The notes under the pieces were generated by a model that was not told the origin of the DNA, did no database searches, and worked only from the letters and a program-made list of their open reading frames with translations. From Chalciporus piperatus (lineage: Eukaryota; Basidiomycota; Agaricomycetes; Boletales; Boletaceae), in the NCBI GenBank assembly GCA_038093975.1, contig JBBPTG010000067.1, positions 62,001 to 126,000 of the forward strand: a stretch of DNA of 64,000 nucleotides, read 5' to 3'. The translations under genes were made by a program, and so were the position numbers. Positions 48,287 to 59,817 of this stretch are shown piece after piece; the stretch's first letter is position 1; every line of letters starts with the position of its first letter.

Positions 48287-48418
48287 ATGGGATGGTGCCC
48301 GAGGTGCCAGCATGAAAAAAAAATGGAGTGAAACAGAGATAAGACAGGAGACTCCTTGTGTGTTGCGTGTTAGCAGTTAGGTTGTGTCGAGTCGTGACAG
48401 TGATAGCCTGAGGCAATT

Positions 48419-50549
48419 TCATGCCCATGCGTGCGTTCCCCACCACCGTTTTTCTGCACCCCTTACACCCCATTCCGAGACGCTATTGGTCGTGGCAACA
48501 TATATCATTCCGCCGTCGGGATCGAAACACGTTCCGGCGATGTCCAGATCGTAGTCTTGGTTCTGTTCGACAGCAGACCTGGCTTGCGTTGTTGCCCGAC
48601 GGCTTGGGTGGGATGCATGACGTGTATTGGAATATCGTGTGAGGGCTATATTTCGACCCAGCGAGGGCGAAGGCTGTGGTGGAAGATGGATGGAAGGTGG
48701 CGGAGAAGATGAGCGGGAAGGAGCATGCGAAATACAATCAGCTTCGGGCTCATCCACATCCATACTATCTGCATCTTCCGTTCCGTCACCTTCTGCGTCA
48801 TTGTGGTTAGAAACGTGTGGGCTGCGTGGTGGAAACTGTGGATGGAGCTCCCCTCTGTGAGCGAGATATGCTCGCGTTGCGCGGCGAGAAAAGGCTTCTC
48901 GAATGTTTTCCTGGACCACGCTATCCCCAAGGGGAGGTATGACGAGAACATCGCTATAACTGTATTCCTCGTTCTCGGATCCTTCTCGACGTCTGAGGAT
49001 GCGGTGCGCTGGTCTCCATGTGGAGGTACCGCCACTATTGGGGAAAGAGCTGACGCGAAAACCTTCTTCCATTGTGCGAATCGCACGCGGTGGCGGCGCA
49101 AACTGTCCGAGAGGTGGTGAGGCAGACATGCGCGTCGCCATGTCTGAAGGGGTGGGTGATATTGAATGGGGACGAGAAGGTGTCCTGCGTGAAACTTCTC
49201 GCCCTTGGACCGGTGGGACGCGGATAACTTCCTCGGTTTCGAATGTACGAGCATCAATCACATGAAGAAGATTCGTATGCTAGTAGATACGTTAGCAGAC
49301 TGGAATATGGCACGATCATCAAGACGATTCTGACCTCTGTGAATGTCATGATCTCATGCCCAGGACGACCATATGTACCACCGGCCCCAAACTTGACACT
49401 TCTGGTTCCCCAACCGGGTGCCTTTGAGTTTCCCCTTGTCCAATCCCACGGGTCATCACTGAACATGCTGCCCTCATCTCCATTCCCAAGGTGGCCCACC
49501 GGTAACCTGGTTTTGTCGGTTTGAATGACTTTCATCGGTTTCGTACTTCGCACGTCCCAGACAGCGACGACACCGTCTTGAGAAGCCACAGCGAATTTCA
49601 TTCCGTCGTGTGAGAACGCGGAGGAGAACGATGCGGAAAGCGACGATGAGTAGAGTCTTGCATCGGGAGGTGGAACGTTGAGAGTGGCGATAGGGGCGCA
49701 GCTAGTGCGAGCACCACCAGTGAGGTGGTGAAGGTAAATTCGCGGAGCGTCTCCAACAGAGAGGAGAGTTCTCCCGTCAGGAGATATCGAGGCTTCGCGT
49801 AATGGTCAGATTGGGCTGAAAGGCAGTTTGCGTAGAAACGCACAATGGTTAATGGGCTCCTCGAGCTTCAGGTGACCGGATTGGCGAATATCCTTTGGAG
49901 AAGACTCGCCACGCACAGCGACGTCATAGAAACGCACCGTGCAATCGTTATTGCTGACAACCAGCCGTGGTTCGACACTACTCTCGGCAGACCTCGTCAA
50001 GCTCAGTGAACTGAGCAATACGGAGTTGTTAATTGAGCCCTGTAGCTTCCTATAGAACTGCCAGATTGCACTATTGCGAAGGAGCCGAGGCGAAGGGTCT
50101 TCCCTCCTTTGTGATCGAGAGGAGGGTTGGTGAAGGGAAAGGTGAATTTCCGCTTCCTGGCCGCCAGCAGCGAGGAGAACCATGTCAGAGCCGGGGAGTT
50201 TTATTGACGCGAGTGTATTCGGATTGAAGGAGAGGTCCGCGATGCTCCGAGCTGCCTGTGTGAGCGCGAGAAGAACGTGAGGGTCTGGGCAGGGGGAATG
50301 GGGGCGAAGACATACGATGTCAGGAGCGTAGAGATCATGCTCTACGATTGAGTAACCGCGTACGTAGTTGACTACGCCAGCCTCCCGAGGACAGATTATG
50401 AGATCGCGCAACTGGCTGGGGGAGGAGGAGAGTATGCATATGAGTCCCTAAGGGGTGATAGCAAGTACGTACACGTGGCCAATTGTAACTTCTGCAGGCA
50501 CGATGTTGCTCGGTGCTGCCGAAGCGAGCAGCGACGACTGGCGGGCCAT
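48419..50549 (-). CDS. WD40-like protein with DUF2415
   Basis: ATG 50547-50549 opens MARQSSLLASAAPSNIVPAE. A splice joins GHV to QLRDLIICPREAGVVNYVRG and YSIVEHDLYAPDIV. The middle exons read LVVSNNDCTVRFYDVAVRGE and KFAVASQDGVVAVWDVRSTK, beta-propeller repeats. The DUF2415 segment follows: DDPWDWTRGNSKAPGWGTRS, then VKFGAGGTYGRPGHEIMTFT, then VIDARTFETEEVIRVP. The C-terminal 270 residues are a Pro/Ser/Arg-rich acidic linker. A final propeller-like strand, DLDIAGTCFDPDGGMIYVAT, precedes the end at 48419. DUF2415 proteins are fungal and uncharacterised. Confidence 0.82.
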
Positions 50550-50651
50550 AACAATGGAATTCGTCGATCTTCTGTTCGGTACAGTCGGTCGACCAACTCA
50601 GTGACGTTGAGTTCCATCGGCAGAACGTGTGATTCTCGGCCCGCGCTTAGC

Positions 50652-50668
50652 CACGTGGCTGTCACGTG
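50652..50668. promoter_or_regulatory. two adjacent CACGTG E-boxes in a bidirectional promoter
   Basis: CACGTG at 50652-50657 and again at 50663-50668, five bases apart. They lie in the 174-base gap between the divergent DUF2415 and CWC2 start codons. Such sites bind bHLH factors such as Cbf1 in fungi. The sites are seen; binding is inferred. Confidence 0.6.
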
Positions 50669-50723
50669 ACACCCACCTTTCAGCCACTCCACTTTGTCAA
50701 CTGTCCCGACGTCGACCACAACG

Positions 50724-51979
50724 ATGAGCACAGAGGAAGCGACAACAGCCATAGTACAGGCGAAGCCCAAGCCTGCAAAGAAACTCAAACCAGCAAGAAA
50801 ACAGGTCAAATTTGGCGAAGTCGAAAAGGGAGAGACAGTCCAGACCGGCAAGGAGTATAGTTCGTCTTAGATTCGCATTCCCGTCTATTTCGTCCATAAC
50901 CTTTTACAACAGATATCTGGTACAACAAGTGGGCCGGTGGTGACCGCGAGGACAACTATTCCAAGTGAGTCTCATTCATCCTCCACGTCATTTCCTGCTA
51001 ACACCACCTCAGCAAAGTAAAGTCCCAAACGCGATGTAACATCAAGAAAGACAGCGGCCTTACCCGTGCCAATCAAACTGGCATCAACTACTGTTGCCTC
51101 TTTTACGCCCGCGGTTGCTGTCCCTATGGTTGGGAATGCAACTACCTACATACCCTTCCGGACCCCGACGACGTTCTACCTGACAGCTCAAAGGACTGCT
51201 TCGCCAGAGACAAGTTCGCAGATTACCGAGACGACATGGGTGGTGTTGGCAGCTTTAACAGGCAAAATCGAACTCTCTATGTTGGTCGGATCAAGGAGAC
51301 TGGTCCTGGTCCCGAAACGGAAGAGATCGTCACTCGGCATTTCAAGGAATGGGGTGAGATCGAGCGCAGTACGTTCTCACTCAGATTTCCCGCAGCTATG
51401 GGTTACTGACATCCATCAGTCCGTGTCTTACAATACCGCAGCGTTGCCTTCGTTACTTATGCATCGGAATTCGGCGCCCAATTTGCCAAAGAAGCCATGG
51501 CGTGCCAGTCACTTGATAATGATGAAATTCTCAATGTCCGGTGGGCCACCGAAGACCCTAACCCAGTTCAAAAGGTTGCCGAGAAGCGTCGCTTGGAAGA
51601 ACTTGGTCAAGAAGCCATCAAGGCTCGGATGGATCCTCGTATCGTCGACGCCATGCGGGCAGTCCGAGCTTTAGAGGATGGTGATCTGTTAGATGACGAG
51701 GGGCAAGTGATGGAGGCAGAGGACCACACTTCGGACGATATTGATTCCCATGATCCCAAAAGAAGGAGGATAGAACCTTCGTCACAAACATCCATAAACG
51801 ATGAACCATCAAAGCCCCTTGGACTCCTCACCCCCGATACGCTAGAAGGATTAAAGTATTTTGCCGAGATAAGGAATCGGAACGGAGCTAATGCGTGTTC
51901 TGCGCATCCACAAAAGACGTCGATGGCCCGGCCGGTCACCGCGGGATTAGGCCTGGATTATGGGAGCGACGACGAATGA
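50724..51979 (+). CDS. CWC2: pre-mRNA splicing factor CWC2
   Basis: Component of the Prp19-associated complex that contacts U6 snRNA and the intron near the catalytic centre. ATG 50724 opens MSTEEATTAIVQAKPKPAKK and the basic helix ARKQVKFGEVEKGE. After short introns it reads YNKWAGGDREDNYSK. The Torus/CCCH region follows: RCNIKKDSGLTRANQTGINY, then CCLFYARGCCPYGWECNYLH. The RRM shows RNRTLYVGRIKETGPGPETE-like RNP motifs (NRTLYVGRI, VAFVTYAS). DNDEILNVRWATEDPNPVQK is the family's post-RRM segment. A long acidic C-terminal region ends AGLGLDYGSDDE at 51979. Order and length fit fungal CWC2. Confidence 0.93.
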
Positions 51980-53273
51980 TTGTGTATGTTTTTTGATAAT
52001 GATGTTACATAGTTCATTGATCGAGACATTTGTTTTGGCTGTATATTAGCGTCGCAGCCTTTTGTTTTCAAGTTGGACTCGAGCATGAATGTATCACCCC
52101 GAGGAAGCACCCCGTCTCCAACCACGAGGTGGCGCGTGCCTTGGCATTGTTTGGCAAGTTGGCAAGCCTGCCAACTGCGCCTCGTGCAACTTCATAGGGT
52201 TACAGCCACTTCCAATTACCCTTTCCAATTCCCCGCCGCATCCTCATGGGACTTCATAGGGTGACAGCCACTTTCCCGCATCCGCAAGTCACCTGTCGGG
52301 CCGTAGGGGAAAGTAGCGCCTTACCAATTGGAAGTACGTGATTGAATGAAACCATCAACAGTTGGCTGGCTCTGGCATGCACGTTGCAAACTCGTGGCCT
52401 TGGAAAAAAACTAAAAGGGTTGTTTACCGCCGATGTTCAAGAAGATTATTGTTGAGATTAAATGGTGATTGGTTGCTTTTCCCGAGCTCAAGACTAAAGA
52501 GGCAGGACGTGCACAAGGATCCGGGACGCCCGCCCACAGTCCTTGCTCATCGGAGGAAGAGCTGTACTTGGACCCACAATTGAACTGTTGCTTTGTGAAC
52601 ATTGAACCCTATGAAAGCATGTAGGACATTCGCAAGCACGATGGATTGTTTCAATTTGGCTCGCGGGACCTATGAAGCTGCCTATGAAGTGCGGTGGCGT
52701 CGTTGGCTTGGTCACGTGAGTTCAAGGCAGTGTGGGGAGCTGACACCTTCCAACGAGCTTTCCAAGTCTTTTGGCGCCTTGTCCTTCCAACTGGAAAACA
52801 CAGCCCAGAAGAAGTTCTCTCTTGTAGGCTATTCGCCTTGCTTTGTCCGTTTTGGAACGGACACTCCCTGGACACGGCTATCCTCCGATTTCTATCCGGA
52901 ACTCGTCCACACCGTGTCCACCAACCTGCCGCCATCCATGTCCTCATGGATCAGCCAGGGTGGGGTGAACACCGATTCCATTTCATCGCGAATTCAATGC
53001 GGCTGACCATGACCAAGTTCTCATCTAACTTCTCCCGATCTGCCACCATGTGACCCGCCTCGCTGATCCCAAGATGCCTATGGGCGTCTACCATCCTATG
53101 CAAAATCGAAGTTGTTGAGCATTTTTAGGTCACTCGTGGCCGCCCAGTCAAGGTTGACGCCCGGCCACGCTTTTCACTTCAATTTGGAAACTCGGCCTTC
53201 TCGTACCTATATAACATCCACCTCTCTCTCCTGACGAGTCAATTCACCCAGATCACCTCCCCCGCCCTCCAAG
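51980..53273. other. intergenic, repeats but no gene
   Basis: 1.3 kb between CWC2 and the finger gene. It contains an imperfect direct repeat at 52189-52276. Open frames of 119-134 codons at 52602-53053 overlap in two frames and have no recognisable character. Confidence 0.4.
52189..52276 (+). repeat. imperfect 25-base direct repeat
   Basis: acttcatagggt-t-acagccacttcc begins at 52189 and recurs as acttcatagggt-g-acagccacttt at 52251, 62 bases later. It is too short to call an element. Confidence 0.7.
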
Positions 53274-54309
53274 ATGGACAATCTCCCTTCCTCGACTCTC
53301 CCCAATGTTCCTGCTATCCATATCCAGGATGCGGAGGATACGCCGCCACAGTATGTCGACTTCGTGTAACCTTGTCACCGTCATGCTAACACGTCCGTAT
53401 AGACTGTGTGGCGACATGTTCAACTTCTGCACCTCTTTTCTCTCAGATCAAGATGCCCGACTCTTCCACTGTTCGCAGAACCCCCACCCAGATTGTATGT
53501 GGCGTTTTCATCCGCGGTCGCGCCACACTCACCCCATTGTAGTCCATCCCCTGATCCATGACTCTACCCAAGCTGATCTTGAGGATATGCCAGAGCTCTC
53601 ACATCTGACCGCAACATTGCCAACTTACCAACCATTCCTCTCCGGCCATCACTATTCCACTCAATACGGCGATGCCCATTTCTTGCAAGACGGTTCATTT
53701 TCTTACCTCGATGGAGGGCTTTCACCCTCCAGTCTCGGCCCTTCCGACCCATCACCGTCATCCTCGTTCACTTCGCTTTCACCAACATCGTTTTATGAGC
53801 TCAGCCTCTCCGACGTGGAATCTCCCATCTCGCCACCTCTCGCCACACCTGATCACCCATACTTCTTCCCGGGTGGCATTCAAAGCAACGAGTCCTTGAT
53901 TCCTTTTTCACAGTCTGTCCCAGACGAGTCCATTTCACCAAACCTGTTGGAATCGCAAGTGGGGCCTCAGCGTCCACGCTCGTCGTCAGGGAGCCGTCCT
54001 CCCCGCCCCGTCGCGAGCCAAGCTATGCTAGAGGCAAATGGTCGCCGCCGCCGCCACCCCGCACAATTTTCGTGCGAGGAATGTGGCCAAACATTTACTG
54101 CGTTGTTTTCGCTCAAACGTGAGTTCTCACTCCATTTGTCGATTAGTTTCAACCTTATTGACTTGTACATAGGTCACCGACAATCACATTCCGGAGAGCG
54201 CCCGTTTATCTGCGGAATTGTTGGCTGCGGACAGCGATTCTTCAACAGTAGTGATTGCAAACGTCACGAAAAGAGTCGCAAGCGTCATAAGGAACTCTTG
54301 ATGCAATGA
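53274..54309 (+). CDS. C2H2 zinc-finger protein with two C-terminal fingers
   Basis: ATG 53274 opens MDNLPSSTLPNVPAIHIQDA. An intron (about 53353-53400) leads to LCGDMFNFCTSFLSDQDARL. A long Ser/Pro-rich middle has many SP/TP steps (SSLGPSDPSPSSSFTSLSPT). Next come a basic patch, ANGRRRRHPAQ, and two adjacent fingers. The first, CEECGQTFTALFSLK, is joined across an intron to RHRQSHSGERPFIC. The second is CGIVGCGQRFFNSSDCKRHE. The linker SGERPF is the classical TGEKPF type. It ends RHKELLMQ at 54309. Probably a DNA-binding transcription factor; the target is unknown. Confidence 0.83.
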
Positions 54310-55177
54310 TCGTTCCCCGGTCCTCGTGTGGCGGCGCGTGTCGATCGATCGTACACTGCTTATGCCAACCCACAGAACGCTATCACCGAGTCATACCATG
54401 CTGCACACCACTTCTGCAATCTTTTCATGGAATCTTATGCTCTCACATCACTAAATTGGTTTATTGTCGGAAGGATGGTGATACCCTAATAATATACTGA
54501 TCCTCTCGTGTTGTCTTGCTAGTTCACTTTGTTCCCTGTGATTATATTCTCTTTGTATTCCTAGATTCCAAAATAGTTAACAAGCTACGTATACCCATAT
54601 GCGAGCGAATCTTGGACGATATCCTGCCTGACTTGGACTGGAATCTGTCATGCGAAGCATTGCGGCCATTGGCTGCACAAAAATAAACTTGTTCAAACTT
54701 GTTCCGTTGCACTGCTGTTGCGGTCGAATTCGCCGTGATCCATCCTCGCCGTGGCGGTGTCGGAGCATCATATGTCCTAGTAAAGTCGACTCGGGGCAAG
54801 GAGGGACGAGGTATACTTATTTCTTCGACGTCCAATATTGGTCTCCAAATTTGCGGCCCACGGAACTTCAATGAACCCCAGATTCATAGAATGCAAGATC
54901 ATGCGTCAGGATGCGCCCGTGAAAAATTAAGACCGCAGCAAAAGCCCAGAACTACCCCACACAAGTAAACGCCCCCGATATCAAAGACAGAGTAGACGTA
55001 TTGTGAGAATACAAAGGGTGACAAGCACATAGCCCACGGCCTCGGCAGTTGTGTGAATGATCAGGGGTTTACGAGGTCGAGTTCGAGGAGTGGAGATACT
55101 CTGGTTGGCGGGTAACGGAAGAATACAATGGTTGTCGTCCTATCACAAAAAAAAATGGGCACAAGGCACAGAGCTCG
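54310..55177. other. intergenic between convergent genes
   Basis: 0.87 kb, AT-rich near 54480-54600. A 109-codon minus frame at 54542-54871 is unsupported. Confidence 0.4.
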
Positions 55178-55891
55178 TCAACATGGGTGCGTTGACCTCG
55201 CTTGTTTCCCTTTGAAATCACGTACCAGATTCACAGGTGGAGGTTCGCTCCGAGCGGACGCAAGCAAAAATGCCGCAGTCGAGACCACAGGCACAGTCAC
55301 GATACATGCTCCGAGTGCACCCGCGCGGGCGGCGTGCGTAGGATCAAGCGTCGTGTCCTTGACAGTCTGCGCAGGCAGCGCAATCAGCACGCCAACCGAA
55401 CCAGCTGCGGTGGAAACTGCAACCGCGACTGCGAGCTCTAGAAGGAGTGTAACGTGTTTTGATAAGAGTCCTTGTGATTTTGAATCGCCGAGGATTGCGA
55501 TAAGGAACGCTGCTGCAATGATGATCGGCCCCGTCACGATAGCTCCACCGAGTGCTCCAGCTTCCAAGGATGAGAGGATCGACGGTTCGTATCCGATACT
55601 ATGGTGGACGGCTTTGAGCACAGCATGACCAGTGAGAAGGTTCAGAGAACTGTCGAGTGTGCCAATCAATAATGCGCAGGCTGAGAAAAGTAGGAGACGG
55701 AGCGCGAATTCTGCGGCAGGTCGGAAGAAGAGAGAGGCGCCGAAAGCCGCCCACCAGATGAGGATTGCGCGGTCTCTCTCTCCGTCTGAAGAAGTGGGTG
55801 ATTCCGTGGGATTGGAACTGGAAGGAGTGGCACGGTCCGAGCGAGCAGAGCTATTCACATAGTAGCTGAACAGACGATAGAATGTAAACAT
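55178..55891 (-). CDS. unrecognised small multi-pass membrane protein
   Basis: One exon of 237 residues starting MFTFYRLFSYYVNSSARSDR at ATG 55891. A polar Ser/Thr-rich N-terminus is followed by about five hydrophobic segments. These include AILIWWAAFGASLFFRPAAE, LLLFSACALLIGTLDSSLNL, LGGAIVTGPIIIAAAFLIAI, VTLLLELAVAVAVSTAAGSV and LGACIVTVPVVSTAAFLLAS. The two IVT(G/V)P segments with AAFL look like an internal repeat (GAxGAxIVTxPxxxxAAFL). The tail KGKQARSTHPC is basic. I do not recognise the family. Compartment unknown. Confidence 0.7.
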   Translation of the reverse strand: MFTFYRLFSYYVNSSARSDRATPSSSNPTESPTSSDGERDRAILIWWAAFGASLFFRPAAEFALRLLLFSACALLIGTLDSSLNLLTGHAVLKAVHHSIGYEPSILSSLEAGALGGAIVTGPIIIAAAFLIAILGDSKSQGLLSKHVTLLLELAVAVAVSTAAGSVGVLIALPAQTVKDTTLDPTHAARAGALGACIVTVPVVSTAAFLLASARSEPPPVNLVRDFKGKQARSTHPC

Positions 55892-57141
55892 AACGGAAAG
55901 GATGTGGTGGGCAGCGTTCAGATCTCATGAGGAATGGCGCTGAGGCATTGCACGGAGCCGAATATGCCACGAGGCAGTTTGTGCCCTTAATAGCAAGTAT
56001 CAGTACATATCCCAAACCCAGATACGTTCGACCTAAAGGTTTGAGACCAGAAGGCATTTGGTCTGACGTACAAGCTGCCCTCAACGACATCAGGTTTGGT
56101 TTGGGCTGGGCTGGACTCTAGATGGAGGTAAGAATCGGTTCGGTCACGGTCACCGGCCGCAGATGCCTTGACATGATCATGGTATTATTACATAATATCA
56201 ATGATACCATCTCATCAAATAACTCACATTTTGCTAAGTACTTATGTTTGGCCGATTGTCAGGGTCGGCATCAACTGTATCGTACGATATCTCAGGCTGA
56301 TGCTCGGACTGGGACTACGTGTCGGTCCATGTGAACATGTCAATAGTCAGGACCGCCGGTCTGCCTTCGGAGACTAGTACTAGGTAATTAATCTGATCCA
56401 TTGACAGCATCCGAGTTCCTCTATAGGTGTTTCATCATCATCCTTTCTCATGTGATTGACTTGACAGTGAGAACTTCGTACGTCGCGACCTGTCGCAACA
56501 TATCGTGGAGGCCATGGAAGTTGACTTGGCATCCCCCCAGCTATTCTCCTGGTAGGACTACTGACGCAACTCCACTATTCATATTCATGCAACTGGAACT
56601 CCGTATGGTTCGCCCGAACGTTGTGGATCCGGATCTCCACGTAGCGAACAACTGTCGCACTTTCCCCAAAAGTTAACTGCTTCTTTCCTTCCATGATACG
56701 GGACCAACAATCAAATGTCATAACTCTGATGCGGCAATGTCTTATAATTGATGGTTCTAACTTCTTGCGGATTCCTGCAACTTCTTCGTGGAGTGAACAG
56801 TTATCGTATGAGCGCAAGGCCAAAGTATGGGTAAGCTGTTATCCACATGTCTTGCTGGGTTGTCCGCTCGAGCTGAAACCTTTTATTCCAGCTGCCAGCA
56901 ATTGTGAACACTCTGCTTGCTACAATCCGTACGCCTGCTCACATGTCTGTCTTTTTTTGGCCGTTGAATTCACTGGACAGTGATGCAAAATCGACACGCT
57001 TTTTGGCAAGTTGTTCGGTTTATGTGCCTGCCGGGAGGCTCCTTATCCCACAAAGGTATCTGCATACACACACGTCACTTACATATAAGATCCACGTACC
57101 TGGACATGAAGCCCCGAATCGTTGATCTTTGACCCCCGCCA
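55892..57141. other. intergenic between divergent membrane protein and P450
   Basis: 1.25 kb with no supported gene. It presumably holds both promoters. No repeat or RNA gene was seen. Confidence 0.45.
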
Positions 57142-59367
57142 ATGATTCCCCACCTGTTCTCGTTGCTCCTGCTCACCCTTGCCCTCGGGTTGGCGTATCT
57201 CAAGAAACGCCATGGTCGTACTGGTAGACGACTTCCAGGACCTCGTCCTATCCCTCTATTGGGGAACGTCATCGGAATCGATACCAAGAACCCTTGGAAG
57301 ACGTATACACAGTGGGCGCTAGAATATGGTACTGTTGATGAGCATATCTAGTCTTTCTACTGAGTGACGCTCCACCACCAGGTGAAATAATTCACACGGA
57401 ACTTCTCGGTCAGGACATCATCGTAATCAACTCGGAAAGGGTTGCCCGTGATCTCCTCGATTGTCGTTCCCATAATTACTCCAGCCGGCCTGCTAGTCTC
57501 ATGCCAATCAACGAAATGTGAGGATTAATCAACAAATTCCCCTACACTTACGTCTTATGCACACTTCATTTTCTCAGGTTTGGGACTGAGTTTTCCTCCA
57601 TCTTTCTGCCATATGGCAATCGTTGGCGCCTTCACCGGCGCCTTTTCCACCAGGCTTTCAACACGAATGCAGCTCTAACTTTTCGTCCCATCCAGATGGC
57701 AAAAACTCATGAGCTGTTAATGAACCTTATGACGACTCCTGGCGATTTCATGACCCACCTTCAATTGTATGTCTTTTCTATAGCACCACTGGGCAATCTC
57801 CAGTCTTACCCTCGTTCCCCAGGCTGAGCATCTCGACGATAATGGCGATTGTGTACGACTATAAAGCTACCTCCAAGAATGATCCTGTCGTCACCTATGT
57901 TGAAACGGCGATAGAGATCGCGATGAAAGAAGTCCGCCCAGAGGTAGCGGCTTTACTTAACGCATTTCCCCTCTGTGAGTTTACCCCCTTCCTCACGTAT
58001 GTACTTCTGAATTCCAGTTCTGTCGCACAGTGAAACACATCCCCGCTTGGTTTCCGGGTGCGAGTCTAAAGCGCAGTGCGCTAATTTCGCAAGATTGTAT
58101 TGCTAAATGGGTAGAAGCACCCTCCCGACATGTCATTGATAACATGGTAATCACCAGTTGGTCAAAGTGCCTTGGGATGTTCTCAGACTTTGGATGTACA
58201 CCAGGCCGCAGGCACAGCAGCCCCTTCTATGTTTTCTGATGCTCTCACCCGGATCCAACAAACTGGAGAATCCGAAGAAAGTATCTTTCATATGCAAAAG
58301 GCCGCAAAGGAAGCTTGTGCAAGTGCCTACGCTGGTATGTGATCCTCTCATTGATGCCCAATCAGTTCTCTAACGAACAGAGCACAGCCGCATCAGAAAC
58401 GGTTCGTGCTCTCGATCTTTCCAGCGTAAATCCATTCGATTCTCATGGACATTCTATCAATAGACATTTTCGACACTGTCAATCTTCATCTTGGCGATGG
58501 TTCTTTATCCCGAGGTACAGAAGCGTGCGCAAGCTGAGATCGACCAAGCGATCAGTTCGGACCTCGCGAGATTGCCTGGGTGGGAAGATCGATCATCTGT
58601 CCCATATATTGATGCAATCATCAAAGAAACCCTGAGATGGCGCCCTGTCGCTCCGCTAGGTAGGTGTCATTTAATAACTCATTCGCACATTCTTATCATA
58701 TCGTAACTCAGGTATACCTCACGCTACCGTGGATGACGATATATACGAAGGATACCACATTCCCAAAGGTTGTCTTTCTTTTCGTGAAGCCGATCTAAGC
58801 TTACAGAGTTTGCTTCTAGGCGCAACTGTCCTAGTGAATGCCTGGTGAGTCGGAGCAAGTTATAGCTGCTTGTGATGCTGACCATCGCTTTGTTTTAAAG
58901 GGCGATGTCCAGAGATGCCATCAATTACCCCCAACCGGATGAATTCATCCCAGAACGCTTCTTGGCGTCCGAGAAAGCCGGAGACGCAGCTCCAAACGGT
59001 GCTGCCTTTGCCTTTGGTTTCGGTCGACGTGTTTGGTGAGGATCTTAGGAACTCAATCTCCCCCCCTTAGCTCACTTCCATTCCACAGTGTCGGACGCTA
59101 CGTCGCAGACGCGTCGCTATGGGCTTCGGTCGTGAATCTGCTGGCTGTCTTCAAGTTCGAACCTGCCCCCGGCTGGAACCCAGGGGCAAAAGGCGAAAAC
59201 GTCGTTTGGACAGAAGGCGTGACCACGTGAGTGTTCCCCTGAATCCGATATATTCGTTTCTCTATAACACGTCCTACAGGCATCCCAAGTTCCCCTGCAA
59301 GATTACCCCCAGACACGAGGGAATGAACCGCCAAAGACTTTTGCAGTTAGTGCAAATGTCCGAGTAA
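57142..59367 (+). CDS. cytochrome P450 monooxygenase, paralogue of the 19.4-21.6 kb gene
   Basis: ATG 57142 opens a signal anchor, MIPHLFSLLLLTLALGLAYL, and the hinge RRLPGPRPIPLLGNVIG. The C-helix is PYGNRWRLHRRLFHQAF. MAIVYDYKATSKNDPVV and LKHIPAWFPGASLKRSA are close to MAAVYDYETEPKNDPMV and LPSWFPGMGVHKKAA of the other gene. The I-helix exon reads AASETTFSTLSIFILAMVLY after splicing. The ExxR helix is IIKETLRWRPVAPLG. The haem loop FAFGFGRRV continues CVGRYVADASLWASVVNLLA. It ends HPKFPCKITPRHEGMNRQRL at 59367. About twelve introns, all with phase kept where checked. Intact. Substrate unknown; no clustered biosynthetic partner is seen. Confidence 0.9.
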
Positions 59368-59817
59368 TTTGTTTCCGTCACGTTTCTATCACGTTTGTGC
59401 GATTTATGGGTCGAGAATGATTCGAATGTATACGTACCAGTTGTGTGCTACCTTTTTATCATGTTGTTGTGCTTTACGATGTACACACGCATGTATTCCT
59501 GAACGTGTTTCCCAATACATATCTGCTGGGCGGATTCAAAAGGAGACCGCTGTAATAAGGGTAGATCATTGGCGCGAAGGATGAGAGCTACATTTGACGA
59601 TGACGAGGGGTCTATTGGTGGTTAGCTTTACTGCCATACACCAATGCCTGAGAGCCACGCAGAAGTCAGATACGGGAACCTCTTGCAATCGTGAACTGGA
59701 GTCTACACGCATCAGAAGCAATCAAACGCGGCAGAGGGAAACCGATTTATGAGCTCGCGGAGACGTTACAGATAACTATGTAGTATGCTCTAAGCAGGTC
59801 CACGGAACTCTTTTGCA
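59368..59817. other. convergent 3' region of P450 and COX4
   Basis: 450 bases between facing stop codons. Nothing was recognised. Confidence 0.45.

Noticed and set aside
52602..53053. Overlapping 119-134 codon plus frames
   Set aside because: Open in two frames at once without known motifs; likely chance in GC-balanced intergenic DNA.
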